The notes below the pieces were generated by a model, which was not told the DNA's origin, did not search any database, and saw only the letters and a program-made list of their open reading frames with translations. A stretch of 64,000 nucleotides of DNA from Actinocorallia sp. API 0066 (GTDB lineage: Bacteria; Actinomycetota; Actinomycetes; Streptosporangiales; Streptosporangiaceae): positions 248,001 through 312,000 of the forward strand of contig NZ_JAJLQY010000004.1 of NCBI RefSeq assembly GCF_020991275.1. The letters run 5' to 3'. The position numbers were made by a program, and so were the translations under genes. Of this stretch, positions 25,967-34,232 are shown one piece after another (position 1 is the first letter of the stretch; each line of letters starts with the position of its first letter).

Positions 25967-26502
25967 GCACCGACTCGGGACGGACGGCGATCCTGCGCGC
26001 CGCGCGGCGGGCGTTCGCGTCCCGGTCCTACGCCACCGTGACGCTGCGCGGGATCGCCGCGGACGCCGGGGTGAGCGCCGCCCTCATCGTCAAGCACTTC
26101 GGCGGCAAGGAGCAGCTCTTCGAGGCCGTCGCAGACTTCACCGCCGACCTCGACACGCTGCTCGCCGCGCCGCTGCCCGACCTGGGCAGGCACCTGGTGG
26201 AGACGGCGGTGATGGTGCGGCACCGCGAGGAGCCGCCGCCGCTGCTGCGAGTGATCTTCGGCATCGCGGCGGGCGACGAGCGGGCGCTGCTCGTCGGCAG
26301 GTTCCGCGACCAGGCCCTCGCGCGGCTCACCGCCCTCCTGCCGGGTCCGGACGCGGCGCTGCGGGCGGAACTGGTGTGGGCGCACTTCCTGGGCCTGAGC
26401 ACGATGCTGGCGATCCAGAAGGACGGCGCCGCGATGGCCGCGGACCCGGCCGTGGTCGTCGCCAGGTACGCGCCCTCACTCCAGACACTGATCGACGGCT
26501 GA
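25963..26502 (+). CDS. TetR-family regulator coupled to the MFS pump
   Basis: A 179-residue regulator. HTH: RTAILRAARRAFASRSYATVTLRGIAADAGVSAALIVKHFGGKEQLFEAVADF (about 7-59), where VKHFGGKEQLF replaces the commoner YYHFxSKExL. The C-terminal domain includes AELVWAHFLGLSTMLAIQKDG. The GTG overlaps the transporter stop by 4 bp, giving translational coupling and implying that it controls pump expression in response to the exported compound; the ligand is unknown. Confidence 0.88.
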   Translation: MSTDSGRTAILRAARRAFASRSYATVTLRGIAADAGVSAALIVKHFGGKEQLFEAVADFTADLDTLLAAPLPDLGRHLVETAVMVRHREEPPPLLRVIFGIAAGDERALLVGRFRDQALARLTALLPGPDAALRAELVWAHFLGLSTMLAIQKDGAAMAADPAVVVARYAPSLQTLIDG

Positions 26503-26547
26503 CGGGCGGGGCGCCCGCCAGCACGTCACTGCCGGGTGGGTCCGGGA

Positions 26548-27822
26548 TCAGACGGAGACGAGTTTGCGGGCCCGCAGCAACGACTGGACGATCTCGCCCG
26601 CGCGGACCGCGGTGTTGGACAGCAAGGTCGAGCTGAGGCCGTGGGTGCGCTCGGTGGCGCCCTGCAGGTAGACGCCGCAGCGGACCTCGGGGGCGGTGGC
26701 GACGCGGTAGTCGCGGCCGAGGTCCACGCCGCCGTCCGGGCGGCGCGCGCAGTGCTCGGCGAGGCCGTCGAGCAGGGCGAGCGGGTCGCGGCTGCGGTAG
26801 CCGGTGGCGCACACCAGGGCGTCGGCCTCCAGCACGGTGCGCTCGCCCGTCGGCAGGAACTCCACAACGGCGCTCACGCCGTCGCCGTGCTCGGTCAGCT
26901 CGGTGATCCGGGAGACGTTGAGGACGCGCAGGCGCTCCTTGCCCTGCACCTTCTCCTGGTAGACGCGCCGGTACAGCTCGTCGATGAGGTCGAGGTCCAC
27001 GACCGAGTAGTTCGTGGAGCCGTGGTAGTCCAGCAGCATCCGCTTGACGTCCTCGGGCGCGTAGTGGAAGTGGTCCACCGCGGCCGGGTCGAAGATGCGG
27101 TTGGCGAAGCTGCTGTCGTCGGCGGGGGTGTAGCCGTACTTGGCGAAGACGGCGCACACCTCGCTCTCGGGGAAGCGCTGGTGCAGGTGGTCCACCACCT
27201 CGGCGCCGCTCTGGCCCGCGCCGAGCACCAGCAGGCGGCGCGGCGCGGTCAGCTCCGGCAGCCGCCGCAGCAGCTCGTGGCTGTGCCAGACCCGCTCGCC
27301 CAGCGCGACGCCCTCGGGCACCACGGCCTCCAGGCCGGTCGCGACGACAAGGTTGCGGGCGCGGCGGGTGACCGTCACGCCGTCCCGTCTCGCCACCACC
27401 TCGCAGGCCGTCACCACACCGTCCTCGACGACGGGACGGACGGCCACCACCTCGGTGCCGTACTCGACCTCGTCGGCGAACCGGGCGGCGGCCCACTCCA
27501 GGTAGTCGTGGAACTCGACGCGCGAGGGGAACATCGTCTTGTGGTTGATGAAGTCCACAAGCCGGTCGCGCTCCTTCAGGTAGGTGAGGAAGCTGAAGGA
27601 GCTCGACGGGTTCCGCATCGTCGCGAGGTCCTTGAGGAACGACACCTGCATCGTGGTGCCCTCGATGAGCATCCCCCGGTGCCATCCGAACGCCCGCTGC
27701 CTCTCCAGGAAGACCGCGTCGAGCCCCTCGCCCTCTTCCCGCAACGCGATGGCGAGGGCGAGGTTGGAGGGACCGAAACCGATCCCCACCAGGTCGTGGA
27801 CATGCTCTGCGGCGCCGCTCAT
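26548..27822 (-). CDS. L-lysine/L-ornithine N-hydroxylase (siderophore biosynthesis)
   Basis: A 424-residue flavoprotein monooxygenase of the SidA/IucD/PvdA family, which hydroxylates a side-chain amine with NADPH and O2 as the first step to hydroxamate siderophores. Present are the FAD motif GIGFGPSNLALA (14-25), MQVSFLKDLATMRNPSSSFSF with the substrate-side Lys/Asn, the NADPH motif GAGQSGAEV (about 202-210) and ATGYRSRDPLALL. Two palindromic iron boxes lie just upstream, so DmdR/IdeR-type repression by Fe2+ is expected. No NRPS or NIS synthetase is in the window, so it is an orphan here. ATG at 27820-27822 with GAGGGGA upstream. Confidence 0.9.
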   Translation of the reverse strand: MSGAAEHVHDLVGIGFGPSNLALAIALREEGEGLDAVFLERQRAFGWHRGMLIEGTTMQVSFLKDLATMRNPSSSFSFLTYLKERDRLVDFINHKTMFPSRVEFHDYLEWAAARFADEVEYGTEVVAVRPVVEDGVVTACEVVARRDGVTVTRRARNLVVATGLEAVVPEGVALGERVWHSHELLRRLPELTAPRRLLVLGAGQSGAEVVDHLHQRFPESEVCAVFAKYGYTPADDSSFANRIFDPAAVDHFHYAPEDVKRMLLDYHGSTNYSVVDLDLIDELYRRVYQEKVQGKERLRVLNVSRITELTEHGDGVSAVVEFLPTGERTVLEADALVCATGYRSRDPLALLDGLAEHCARRPDGGVDLGRDYRVATAPEVRCGVYLQGATERTHGLSSTLLSNTAVRAGEIVQSLLRARKLVSV

Positions 27823-27855
27823 GGGGGTCCCCTCACTACAGGTCTGTTAACGAAC

Positions 27856-27887
27856 TTAGGCAAGCCTAATGAAGGTAAGCCTTACCT
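27856..27887 (-). promoter_or_regulatory. Two tandem DmdR/IdeR iron boxes
   Basis: Box 1, TTAGGCAAGCCTAA (27856-27869), and box 2, AGGTAAGCCTTACCT (27873-27887, 7-bp arms around one base), are close to the TTAGGTTAGGCTAACCTAA consensus. They lie 34-65 bp before the N-hydroxylase start, covering the expected promoter. Confidence 0.85.
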
Positions 27888-27960
27888 ATGATCGCCGTCC
27901 ATACCGGGGCACCCCTAGCGGGCGTGACGCGGGCCCCTCCACGCGACCCGCGCCGCCGCG

Positions 27961-28824
27961 TCAGCCCCGCTTCTCGTCGGCCGCGCCGCCCGCGCCGACA
28001 AGCCCGATCTTCCCGCCGGCCTGCGCCCACCGCTCGTCGAACCCGGCGAGCATCTTGCCCGCCCGGCCGGTGATGATGCCGGGCAGCAGCGGCCGCAGGT
28101 AGCGCAGTCCGGGCAGCCACCACTGGCCGTACACCTGCGGCTTGCGGCGCACGATGCCCGCGACGAGGCGGTCCACCGTCGGCTCCAGCGGGTAGGTCTT
28201 CCCGGCGGGCCACGGCATCTTGGCGCGCAGGTCGCGCATCACCGCGTCCTGGTCGGCGCCGCGCACCATGTCGGTGTCGGTCCAGCTCAGGTAGCCGACG
28301 CCGACGCCCACGCCGTACCGGGCGACCTCGGCGCGCAGGCAGTGCGCGAACGCCTCGACGCCGGACTTGCTGGCGCAGTAGGCGGCCATCATCGGCGCGG
28401 CGGTGAGCGCGGCCAGCGAGGCGACCTGGAAGTAGTAGCCGCGCGAGGCGCGCAGCGCGGGCAGGAACGCGCGCGCGGTGGTGGCGCTGCCCAGGAGGTT
28501 CACCTGGATCACCCGGTTGAAGGTGACGGCGTCGGACAGCTCGACCGGGCCGCCGGTCGCGACGCCCGCGTTGGCCACCACGACGTCCACGCGGCCGAAC
28601 TTCTCCTTGATCCGCGCGGCGACCTCGGCCATCGAGGCGTCGTCGGTGACGTCGGCCTTCCAGGACTCCGAGCCGTTCCCGCACGCCGCGGCGACCCGCG
28701 CCATCTCGTCCGGCTCAAGGCCGACGAGCGCCAGCCGGTAGCCGCGCGCGGCGAGCCTGCGCGCGATCAGCTCGCCCAGGCCGCGGGCCGCGCCCGTGAC
28801 CACCGCCACCTTGACGTCGCTCAT
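27961..28824 (-). CDS. Short-chain dehydrogenase/reductase
   Basis: A 287-residue classical SDR. NAD(P)-binding TGAARGLG (10-17), NAGVA (about 85-89), catalytic Ser in QVASLAALTAAP and YCASKSG (Tyr and Lys three residues apart). Acidic EPDEM after the second strand hints at NAD rather than NADP preference, but this is weak. Substrate unknown. ATG at 28822-28824 follows GGAGGCGGT. The iron boxes lie between it and the downstream hydroxylase, so the two are probably separate transcripts. Confidence 0.88.
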   Translation of the reverse strand: MSDVKVAVVTGAARGLGELIARRLAARGYRLALVGLEPDEMARVAAACGNGSESWKADVTDDASMAEVAARIKEKFGRVDVVVANAGVATGGPVELSDAVTFNRVIQVNLLGSATTARAFLPALRASRGYYFQVASLAALTAAPMMAAYCASKSGVEAFAHCLRAEVARYGVGVGVGYLSWTDTDMVRGADQDAVMRDLRAKMPWPAGKTYPLEPTVDRLVAGIVRRKPQVYGQWWLPGLRYLRPLLPGIITGRAGKMLAGFDERWAQAGGKIGLVGAGGAADEKRG

Positions 28825-28992
28825 ACCGCCTCCATCTTTCCAGTTGTGGCTGGGACAGTCGGGAGCGTAGACGATTTGTCTAGTAAGCGCCAGAGCCCGG
28901 TTCGGCGGAGCCGCGTTTCCCCCCGGCTAAACCCGCGTTGCCATGCCGTAACCGGCCTTCCCACCCGGCGCGATCGGCGCTATTCAGGGCAG

Positions 28993-29955
28993 ATGAGCAC
29001 CCGTGTCCCCATCATCGACCTGACCCCCTGGTTCCAGGGCTCCCCCGACGGACGGGCCGCCGTCGCCCGCGCGGTGGACGCCGCGCTGCGCGAGACGGGC
29101 TTCCTCCTCGTCACCGGGCACGGTGTGCCCGAGGCGCTGCGGGCCGACATCCGGGCGGCGGCCAAGCGGTTCTTCGCGCTGCCCCGCGACGTCAAGGACG
29201 CCTACGCCACGACGGTCGGCGGCCGGGGCTGGCTGCCGCCGGGCGTCGAGGCCAACGGGTACGCCGAGGGCACCGCGACACCGCCCGACCTCAAGGAGAG
29301 CTTCGCGGTGGGCGCGCGGGAGACGACGGGCGACGCTGCCGTCGACGGGTTCTGGTTCCCGCCGAACGTGTTCCCCGGCGAGGTGCCCGAACTGCGCGCC
29401 CTGCTGGAGGACTACCTGGCCCGGATGCGGGCGCTCGGCGACGAACTGCTCAGGATCTGCGCGGCCGCGCTCGACCTTCCGCTCGACTTCTTCACCGCCA
29501 AGACAAGCCACCCGTCCTACACGCTGAACCTCAACTGGTACCCGCCGCTCGCCGTGACCGGCGCGCCCGAGCCCGGCCAGTTCCGGATCGGCCCGCACAC
29601 CGACTTCGGCACGGTGACGATCCTGGACCGGGAGCCCGGCACCGGCGGCCTCCAGGTGTGGGGCGAGGAGGACGGCTGGGTGGACGCCCCGTTCGTCCCG
29701 GACTCCTTCACCATCAACACCGGCGACCTGCTCTCCCGCTGGACGGGCGAGCGCTGGAAGTCCAACCGGCACCGGGTCCTGGCCCCCGACGCGTCGGCGC
29801 CGGAGGAGGAGCTGATGTCGCTCATCTTCTTCTACGAGACGGATCCGGGCGCCGTCATCGAGTCGATCCCCGCGCCGCTCGGGAGGGTCGCGCACCCGCC
29901 CGTGCGGGCCGCCGACTACCTCGGGGCCAAGCTCGCCGCGATCACCGTGGGGTAG
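28993..29955 (+). CDS. 2-oxoglutarate/Fe(II)-dependent oxygenase (isopenicillin N synthase-like)
   Basis: A 320-residue protein. The N-terminal DIOX domain (VPIIDLTPWFQG; ETGFLLVTGHGVPEALRADI) is followed by the catalytic jelly roll with GPHTDFGTVTIL (HxD iron ligands) and SNRHRVLAP (third His and the R-type 2OG contact). All three iron ligands are visible, so it should be an active hydroxylase or desaturase. The bacterial IPNS-like family covers small-molecule and plant-hormone-like substrates; the actual one is unknown. ATG at 28993 with CAGGGCAG upstream. It is convergent with the NTF2-like gene, with 9 bp between stops. Confidence 0.9.
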   Translation: MSTRVPIIDLTPWFQGSPDGRAAVARAVDAALRETGFLLVTGHGVPEALRADIRAAAKRFFALPRDVKDAYATTVGGRGWLPPGVEANGYAEGTATPPDLKESFAVGARETTGDAAVDGFWFPPNVFPGEVPELRALLEDYLARMRALGDELLRICAAALDLPLDFFTAKTSHPSYTLNLNWYPPLAVTGAPEPGQFRIGPHTDFGTVTILDREPGTGGLQVWGEEDGWVDAPFVPDSFTINTGDLLSRWTGERWKSNRHRVLAPDASAPEEELMSLIFFYETDPGAVIESIPAPLGRVAHPPVRAADYLGAKLAAITVG

Positions 29956-29964
29956 CCGCGCCGG

Positions 29965-30408
29965 TCAGTGGAAGACCCGCCACGACTGCTCCACCACGAG
30001 CTCCCGGCTACGCCAGCCGACGGGTGTGCGCTCCATCCGGTGGTGGTAGTAGCCGCCGCCCTGGACGAGGCCGGGAGCGGCGGCGCCGAGCGGCTCGCGG
30101 GAGGGCGCGAGCGTGTCGGTGAACGCCACGGTGACGCCCGCGTGGTCGCCGTCGAAGGCGATCGCGGGCGGGCCCAGCAGGTGCAGCCGCCCCGGGAACG
30201 CCGGAAGCACCTCGCTCAGCCACGCGCGCACCTCGCGGAGCCCGCCTTTCGCGCCGCCCGTCGCCGTGTAGTCGAGGATCGCGTCGGGCGTGAACACCGT
30301 GTCCAGCAGCGACCAGCGCCCGCTGTCCACGGCGAGCCCGTAGCGGGCGAGCAGGTCCGCGATCTCCAGCCGGTCGAGAACAGCCTGTGAGCTGGCCGGT
30401 TCGGTCAC
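29965..30408 (-). CDS. SnoaL/NTF2-like protein
   Basis: A 147-residue small alpha+beta protein. LDRLEIADLLARYGLAVDSGRWSLLDTVFTPDAILDYT (about 11-48) is the signature of the SnoaL-like_4 family, and GGGYYHHRMERTPVGWRSREL is the usual closing strand pair. Members act as polyketide cyclases, small dehydratases or ring hydroxylase partners, and many have unknown roles. GTG at 30406-30408 has a strong GGAGGTGA ribosome-binding site. A Tyr/Asp/His pocket is plausible but not verifiable here. Confidence 0.85.
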   Translation of the reverse strand: MTEPASSQAVLDRLEIADLLARYGLAVDSGRWSLLDTVFTPDAILDYTATGGAKGGLREVRAWLSEVLPAFPGRLHLLGPPAIAFDGDHAGVTVAFTDTLAPSREPLGAAAPGLVQGGGYYHHRMERTPVGWRSRELVVEQSWRVFH

Positions 30409-30663
30409 CGGGGGTCACCTCCGTACGCCGGGAGCAACCGCGATCGTGCCACGACAACCCGCCACCCGGTAGCCCCTTGCCCCAAAAACGGACGCCCTCA
30501 GCACTCGAGCGCCCCGGCCCCCGACGTGGCTCCGGTGAGGAGTGCTCTTCTGCTGATCGGCATGAAACCCCCTGTTCCGGCGGCAGGGGACAGAGCGTTT
30601 CACACGCTGATCATCTCGGGTAGGCCAGGATCATCCCCCCTCGTCGCCGGAGAAGGGGGCACG

Positions 30664-31740
30664 GTGAAGAGCTGGAGCACGGCGGTGCCGGTCCTGGCCA
30701 TGGTCGGGCTGCTCATCTCGCTCTTCACCGGGCCGTCGGGGGCCGTCGCGGTGATCGCGGCGCTGCTGCTCGCCGGGGCCGTGCTCGCCGCCGTGCACCA
30801 CGCCGAGGTCATCGCGCACCGGGTCGGCGAGCCGTTCGGGTCGCTCGTGCTCGCCGTCGCCGTCACCGTCATCGAGGTCGCGCTCATCGTCAGCGTCATG
30901 CTGTCCAGCGGGCCGAAGGGCGCCTACCTCGCGCGCGACACCGTGTTCGCCGCGGTCATGATCACCTGCAACGGGATCGTCGGGGTGTCGCTGTGGCTGA
31001 CCGCGCACCGGCGGCGGATGGCGCACTTCCAGCCGGGCGGCACCGGCGGCATGCTCGCCATCGTGGCGTCCCTGGTCACCCTGACGATGGTGCTCCCCTC
31101 GTTCACCACCACAGCGGCAGGGCCGCGGTTCGCCACGATCCAGCTCGTGTTCGCCGCGCTCATCGCGTGCTTCCTGTACGGGCTGCACGTGTTCACCCAG
31201 ACGGTCCGGCACCGCGACTACTTCCTGCCCGTCACCAAGGAGGGTGAGGTGCTGGAGGACGACGAGCACGCCGCGCCCCCGACGAACGCGGCGACGTTCT
31301 ACAGCCTGGGGCTGCTCATGGTGGCGCTCGTCGCGGTCGTGGGGCTGGCCAAGGTGGAGTCACCCGTCATCGAGCGGGGGGTGGAACAGTTGGGGATGCC
31401 GCACGCCGTCGTCGGGGTCGTCATCGCGCTGCTCGTGCTGCTGCCGGAGACACTCGCGGCGCTGCGCGCGGCCGGGCGCGGGCGGCCGCAGACCAGCCTG
31501 AACCTCGCGCTCGGCTCGGCCAACGCGAGCATCGGCCTGACCATTCCGGTCATCTCGATCGCGTCGTTCATCGTGCCGGGCGACCTCGTTCTCGGGCTCG
31601 GGCCCACACAGCTCGTGCTGCTCACGCTCACCATGGTGGTGTCGATCCTCACGATCGTGCCCGGCAAGGCGACGGTGCTGCAGGGCGGCGTCCACCTGGC
31701 CATCTTCGCGTCGTTCCTCTTCCTGACGGCGGTGCCCTAG
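30664..31740 (+). CDS. chaA: Ca2+:H+ antiporter (ChaA/CaCA family)
   Basis: A 358-residue membrane protein with about 10-11 hydrophobic segments. The duplicated alpha motifs of cation/proton exchangers are present: GEPFGSLVLAVAVTVIEVAL (about 58-77) and the second-half PETLAALRAAG...TSLNLALGSANASIGLTIP. Both Glu residues of the ion site are intact. An acidic loop EGEVLEDDEH separates the two halves. GTG at 30664 follows GGAGAAGGGGG; the open frame extends upstream without a better site. It probably exports Ca2+ or Na+/K+ under alkaline or salt stress. Confidence 0.88.
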   Translation: MKSWSTAVPVLAMVGLLISLFTGPSGAVAVIAALLLAGAVLAAVHHAEVIAHRVGEPFGSLVLAVAVTVIEVALIVSVMLSSGPKGAYLARDTVFAAVMITCNGIVGVSLWLTAHRRRMAHFQPGGTGGMLAIVASLVTLTMVLPSFTTTAAGPRFATIQLVFAALIACFLYGLHVFTQTVRHRDYFLPVTKEGEVLEDDEHAAPPTNAATFYSLGLLMVALVAVVGLAKVESPVIERGVEQLGMPHAVVGVVIALLVLLPETLAALRAAGRGRPQTSLNLALGSANASIGLTIPVISIASFIVPGDLVLGLGPTQLVLLTLTMVVSILTIVPGKATVLQGGVHLAIFASFLFLTAVP

Positions 31741-31771
31741 ACGTCAGCGAACACTTGCTCTATAAAAAGTA

Positions 31772-31790
31772 GTACTACACGTTGTAGTAC
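31772..31790. promoter_or_regulatory. Perfect palindrome upstream of the FAD monooxygenase
   Basis: GTACTACACGTTGTAGTAC has 8-bp perfect arms around CGT, 25 bp before the GTG start, overlapping the probable promoter (TTGCTC at 31755-31760). It is typical of a TetR- or MarR-family operator, but no such regulator gene is adjacent. Confidence 0.6.
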
Positions 31791-31814
31791 ATACGAGGGG
31801 CAAGGTGGTCGCCG

Positions 31815-32945
31815 GTGCGCGTACTCGTCGCGGGCGCGGGAATCTGCGGGCTCGCCACCACCCTCGGACTGCTCCGCGCGGGCCACGAGGTGCGGGTGCT
31901 GGAGGAGGCCGAGGCGCCGCGCCTGGGCGGCGGCGCGATCAACCTGTGGCCGCACGGCACCTACGCGCTCCGGGCGCTCGGCGTCGAGACCGCGAAGCTG
32001 GGGCAGCGGTTCTCGCGCCTCGCGCTGCGCACCGCGACCGGACACCGCGTCCTGGAACTCGACCTCGACACGATGACCACGCCGATGGGCTCCGAGACCC
32101 GCGCCACCCCGCGCGGCACACTCATCACCGCGCTCGCGTCCCTGCTGCCCGCCGAGGCCGTCGGCTACGGCGACGGCGTGGTGGACGCCGGAACCGACCG
32201 CGACGGCGCCTGGGCCCGGACGGCCTCCGGCCGCGCCCACCGGGCCGACCTCCTCGTCGGCGCCGACGGGGTCCGCTCCCGAGTCCGCCAGGCCGTGCTG
32301 GGCGGCCCGCCCGCCGTCGCGACAGGCGTGGCGACGTGGCAGGGCCTCACCCCCGCGCCGTTCGACACCGGCGCCACCACCACACTGACCCTCGGACGGC
32401 AGGGCGACTGCGGCTACATGGGCGCGGGCGACGGGCTCACGCAGTGGTTCTTCGACCTGCCGAGCACGATCGACGTCCCACCGTCCGCGCGGCTCGACGT
32501 GCTGCGCCGCAGGTACGGCGGATGGGCCTCGCCCATCCCCGAACTCCTCGACGCGCTGTCCCCCGCCGACATCGAGATCTTCCCGCACACCCGGCACCGG
32601 GTGCCCGTCCGGTGGGGCGCGGGCCGGTGCGTCCTGCTCGGCGACGCCGCGCACGCGATGCCGCCCGTGATGGCGCACGGCGCGAACCAGGGCCTGGAGG
32701 ACGTCTCGGTGCTCCTGGAGTGCCTGGAGAGCGTCGCCCTCGACGAGGTCGTGGACGTCTACTCCGCGCGGCGCAGGAGGGCGGCGAAGGTCGCGTCGGC
32801 CATCGCCAGCCGGAGCCTCGCCATCTCCGGGCCGCGCACGCTCGCGCAGAGCGGGCCGCTGCTACGACCCCTCGCCCTCGCCCCGCGCAGGGTCGTCACC
32901 GCCGGTTTTGCGGGGATGCTGAAGGCGGTCAGCGCGCGGCGCTGA
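31815..32945 (+). CDS. FAD-dependent aromatic monooxygenase
   Basis: A 376-residue group A flavin monooxygenase. GAGICGLATTLGLLRAGHEV (7-26) is the dinucleotide fold, LLVGADGVRSRVR (about 148-160) the DG motif, and GRCVLLGDAAHAMPPVMAHGANQGLEDV (about 273-300) the GD motif with the flavin contacts. It should hydroxylate an aromatic or polyketide-like substrate using NAD(P)H. A perfect palindrome just upstream implies regulation by a ligand-responsive repressor encoded elsewhere. GTG at 31815. Confidence 0.9.
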   Translation: MRVLVAGAGICGLATTLGLLRAGHEVRVLEEAEAPRLGGGAINLWPHGTYALRALGVETAKLGQRFSRLALRTATGHRVLELDLDTMTTPMGSETRATPRGTLITALASLLPAEAVGYGDGVVDAGTDRDGAWARTASGRAHRADLLVGADGVRSRVRQAVLGGPPAVATGVATWQGLTPAPFDTGATTTLTLGRQGDCGYMGAGDGLTQWFFDLPSTIDVPPSARLDVLRRRYGGWASPIPELLDALSPADIEIFPHTRHRVPVRWGAGRCVLLGDAAHAMPPVMAHGANQGLEDVSVLLECLESVALDEVVDVYSARRRRAAKVASAIASRSLAISGPRTLAQSGPLLRPLALAPRRVVTAGFAGMLKAVSARR

Positions 32946-33059
32946 GCACGCCCGGTGGCGCCCGGTTCGTGGCGCGGAGTCCGAGAAGATCCAGTAGGCT
33001 CGGCCTGTTCCCCGGACCGGCCGCCCTCGCGGCCCGACAGGCGCGAAGGGCCCCCATCG

Positions 33060-33908
33060 ATGCGCGCACGCTCCGCGGCGCTCCTGCTGTGCGTCGGCGC
33101 CACCGCCATCATCCCGGCGGTGCCCGCGCCCGCGGCGCCCGGCGACGCCGCCCTCGTCGTGCACACGACCGTGACCACCGCCCAGCCCCGGCGCGGCGCC
33201 GACGTCACCGGCCAGGTGTGGGTCGCCGCGACGGGCGAGGGCGCGCGGAACGCGACGCTGTCGTTCTCCGCCGAGCCGAACGCGGGGGTCGTGCTGGAGG
33301 CGGTGTGCACCAGGACCGCGCAGGGCTACTGCAAGCTCGGCGACGTTGACGCGGCGGGCACCTCCGTGCCGTTCACGATCCGCGTCAAGGCGGGGGCCGA
33401 GCCACTGACCGTCACCCTCGGGGCCTTCACCCGAGGCGACGACGTCGAGTCGGCGTGGGAGTACACCAAGGTCACCTTCCGGCCCGCCAAGCGGCCCAGA
33501 CCGACCGAACCGGAGCCGAGCGGGCCCGCGCCGCCCGATCCCGCCTCGCCGAGCGCCACGCCCGCGACGCCGTCCGGGCCCGCCGTGCCCGCGCCCGTCG
33601 CCACCCCGCCCGTCGTGCCGCCGCCCGACACCGCGCAGCCGTCCGCCACGCCCGACCCCGGCATGGGGCTGCCGCAGGTCGCCGACTCCACCGGGGCCAC
33701 ACCGGGGCCCGGCTACGTCATCCCCGCGCCGACCGGCCAGACCCTGCCCGCGACCGAGCTGACCGGCGCCCGCGAGGTCTCCCCCGTGCTCGCGCTCAGC
33801 CAGAGCGTCTGGCTCGGCTTCCTCCTCGCTGCCTGCACACTCGCCGCCGCCGTGGCGTTCCGGCGCGGCGCGCGGATCCGGCGCGGCCCGGCCGGACGCG
33901 GCAAGTAA
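33060..33908 (+). CDS. Secreted Pro-rich protein with C-terminal membrane anchor
   Basis: A 282-residue protein. It has a signal peptide (MRARSAALLLCVGATAIIPA, cleavage near APAAPG), then a beta-sandwich-like domain of about 110 residues (VVHTTVTTAQPRRGADVTGQ to VTLGAFTRGDDVESAWEYTK) resembling DUF11/CARDB-type surface domains. A Pro/Thr/Ser/Ala linker of about 100 residues follows, then a single membrane helix (VWLGFLLAACTLAAAVAF) and a basic tail. Two Cys (about 81 and 88) could form a disulfide. It is probably a wall-spanning surface protein of unknown function. ATG at 33060. Confidence 0.75.
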   Translation: MRARSAALLLCVGATAIIPAVPAPAAPGDAALVVHTTVTTAQPRRGADVTGQVWVAATGEGARNATLSFSAEPNAGVVLEAVCTRTAQGYCKLGDVDAAGTSVPFTIRVKAGAEPLTVTLGAFTRGDDVESAWEYTKVTFRPAKRPRPTEPEPSGPAPPDPASPSATPATPSGPAVPAPVATPPVVPPPDTAQPSATPDPGMGLPQVADSTGATPGPGYVIPAPTGQTLPATELTGAREVSPVLALSQSVWLGFLLAACTLAAAVAFRRGARIRRGPAGRGK

Positions 33909-34232
33909 GCACAGCCCCCGGCCGATGCCCGACATCTGAGCAGGACGGCATATCGGAAGGTATGACCATCCCGAAGGAGAAGCAACGAGGCGGAAGGTCG
34001 CCGATCCTGCGCCATCTTCGCAGCACGCCTCGAAAAACAGATAACGCAGGATAAAAGCAAGCACATGAGGGAAAGATACCCATACCCGAGGAGTGGGTAG
34101 AAGAACAGCTCAAGAGCGCGCCCGAAAGATCCCAAAGAATGGTCTTATGCCGTCGCCAGTATTGTGCAGCATGAAAAATAACGGAAGAGGAATAATTCCC
34201 CGCCGCCCATCTCGATCGTGAGGCTTGGAGAA
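33909..34232. other. 324-bp AT-richer spacer without a convincing gene
   Basis: Composition falls visibly from about base 33950 onward. Two micro-frames start with ATG: one at 33962-34054 (30 aa, MTIPKEKQRGGRSPILRHLR..., preceded by GGAAGG) and one at 34171-34221 (16 aa). Neither has family support. No strong terminator hairpin was seen. Confidence 0.4.
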
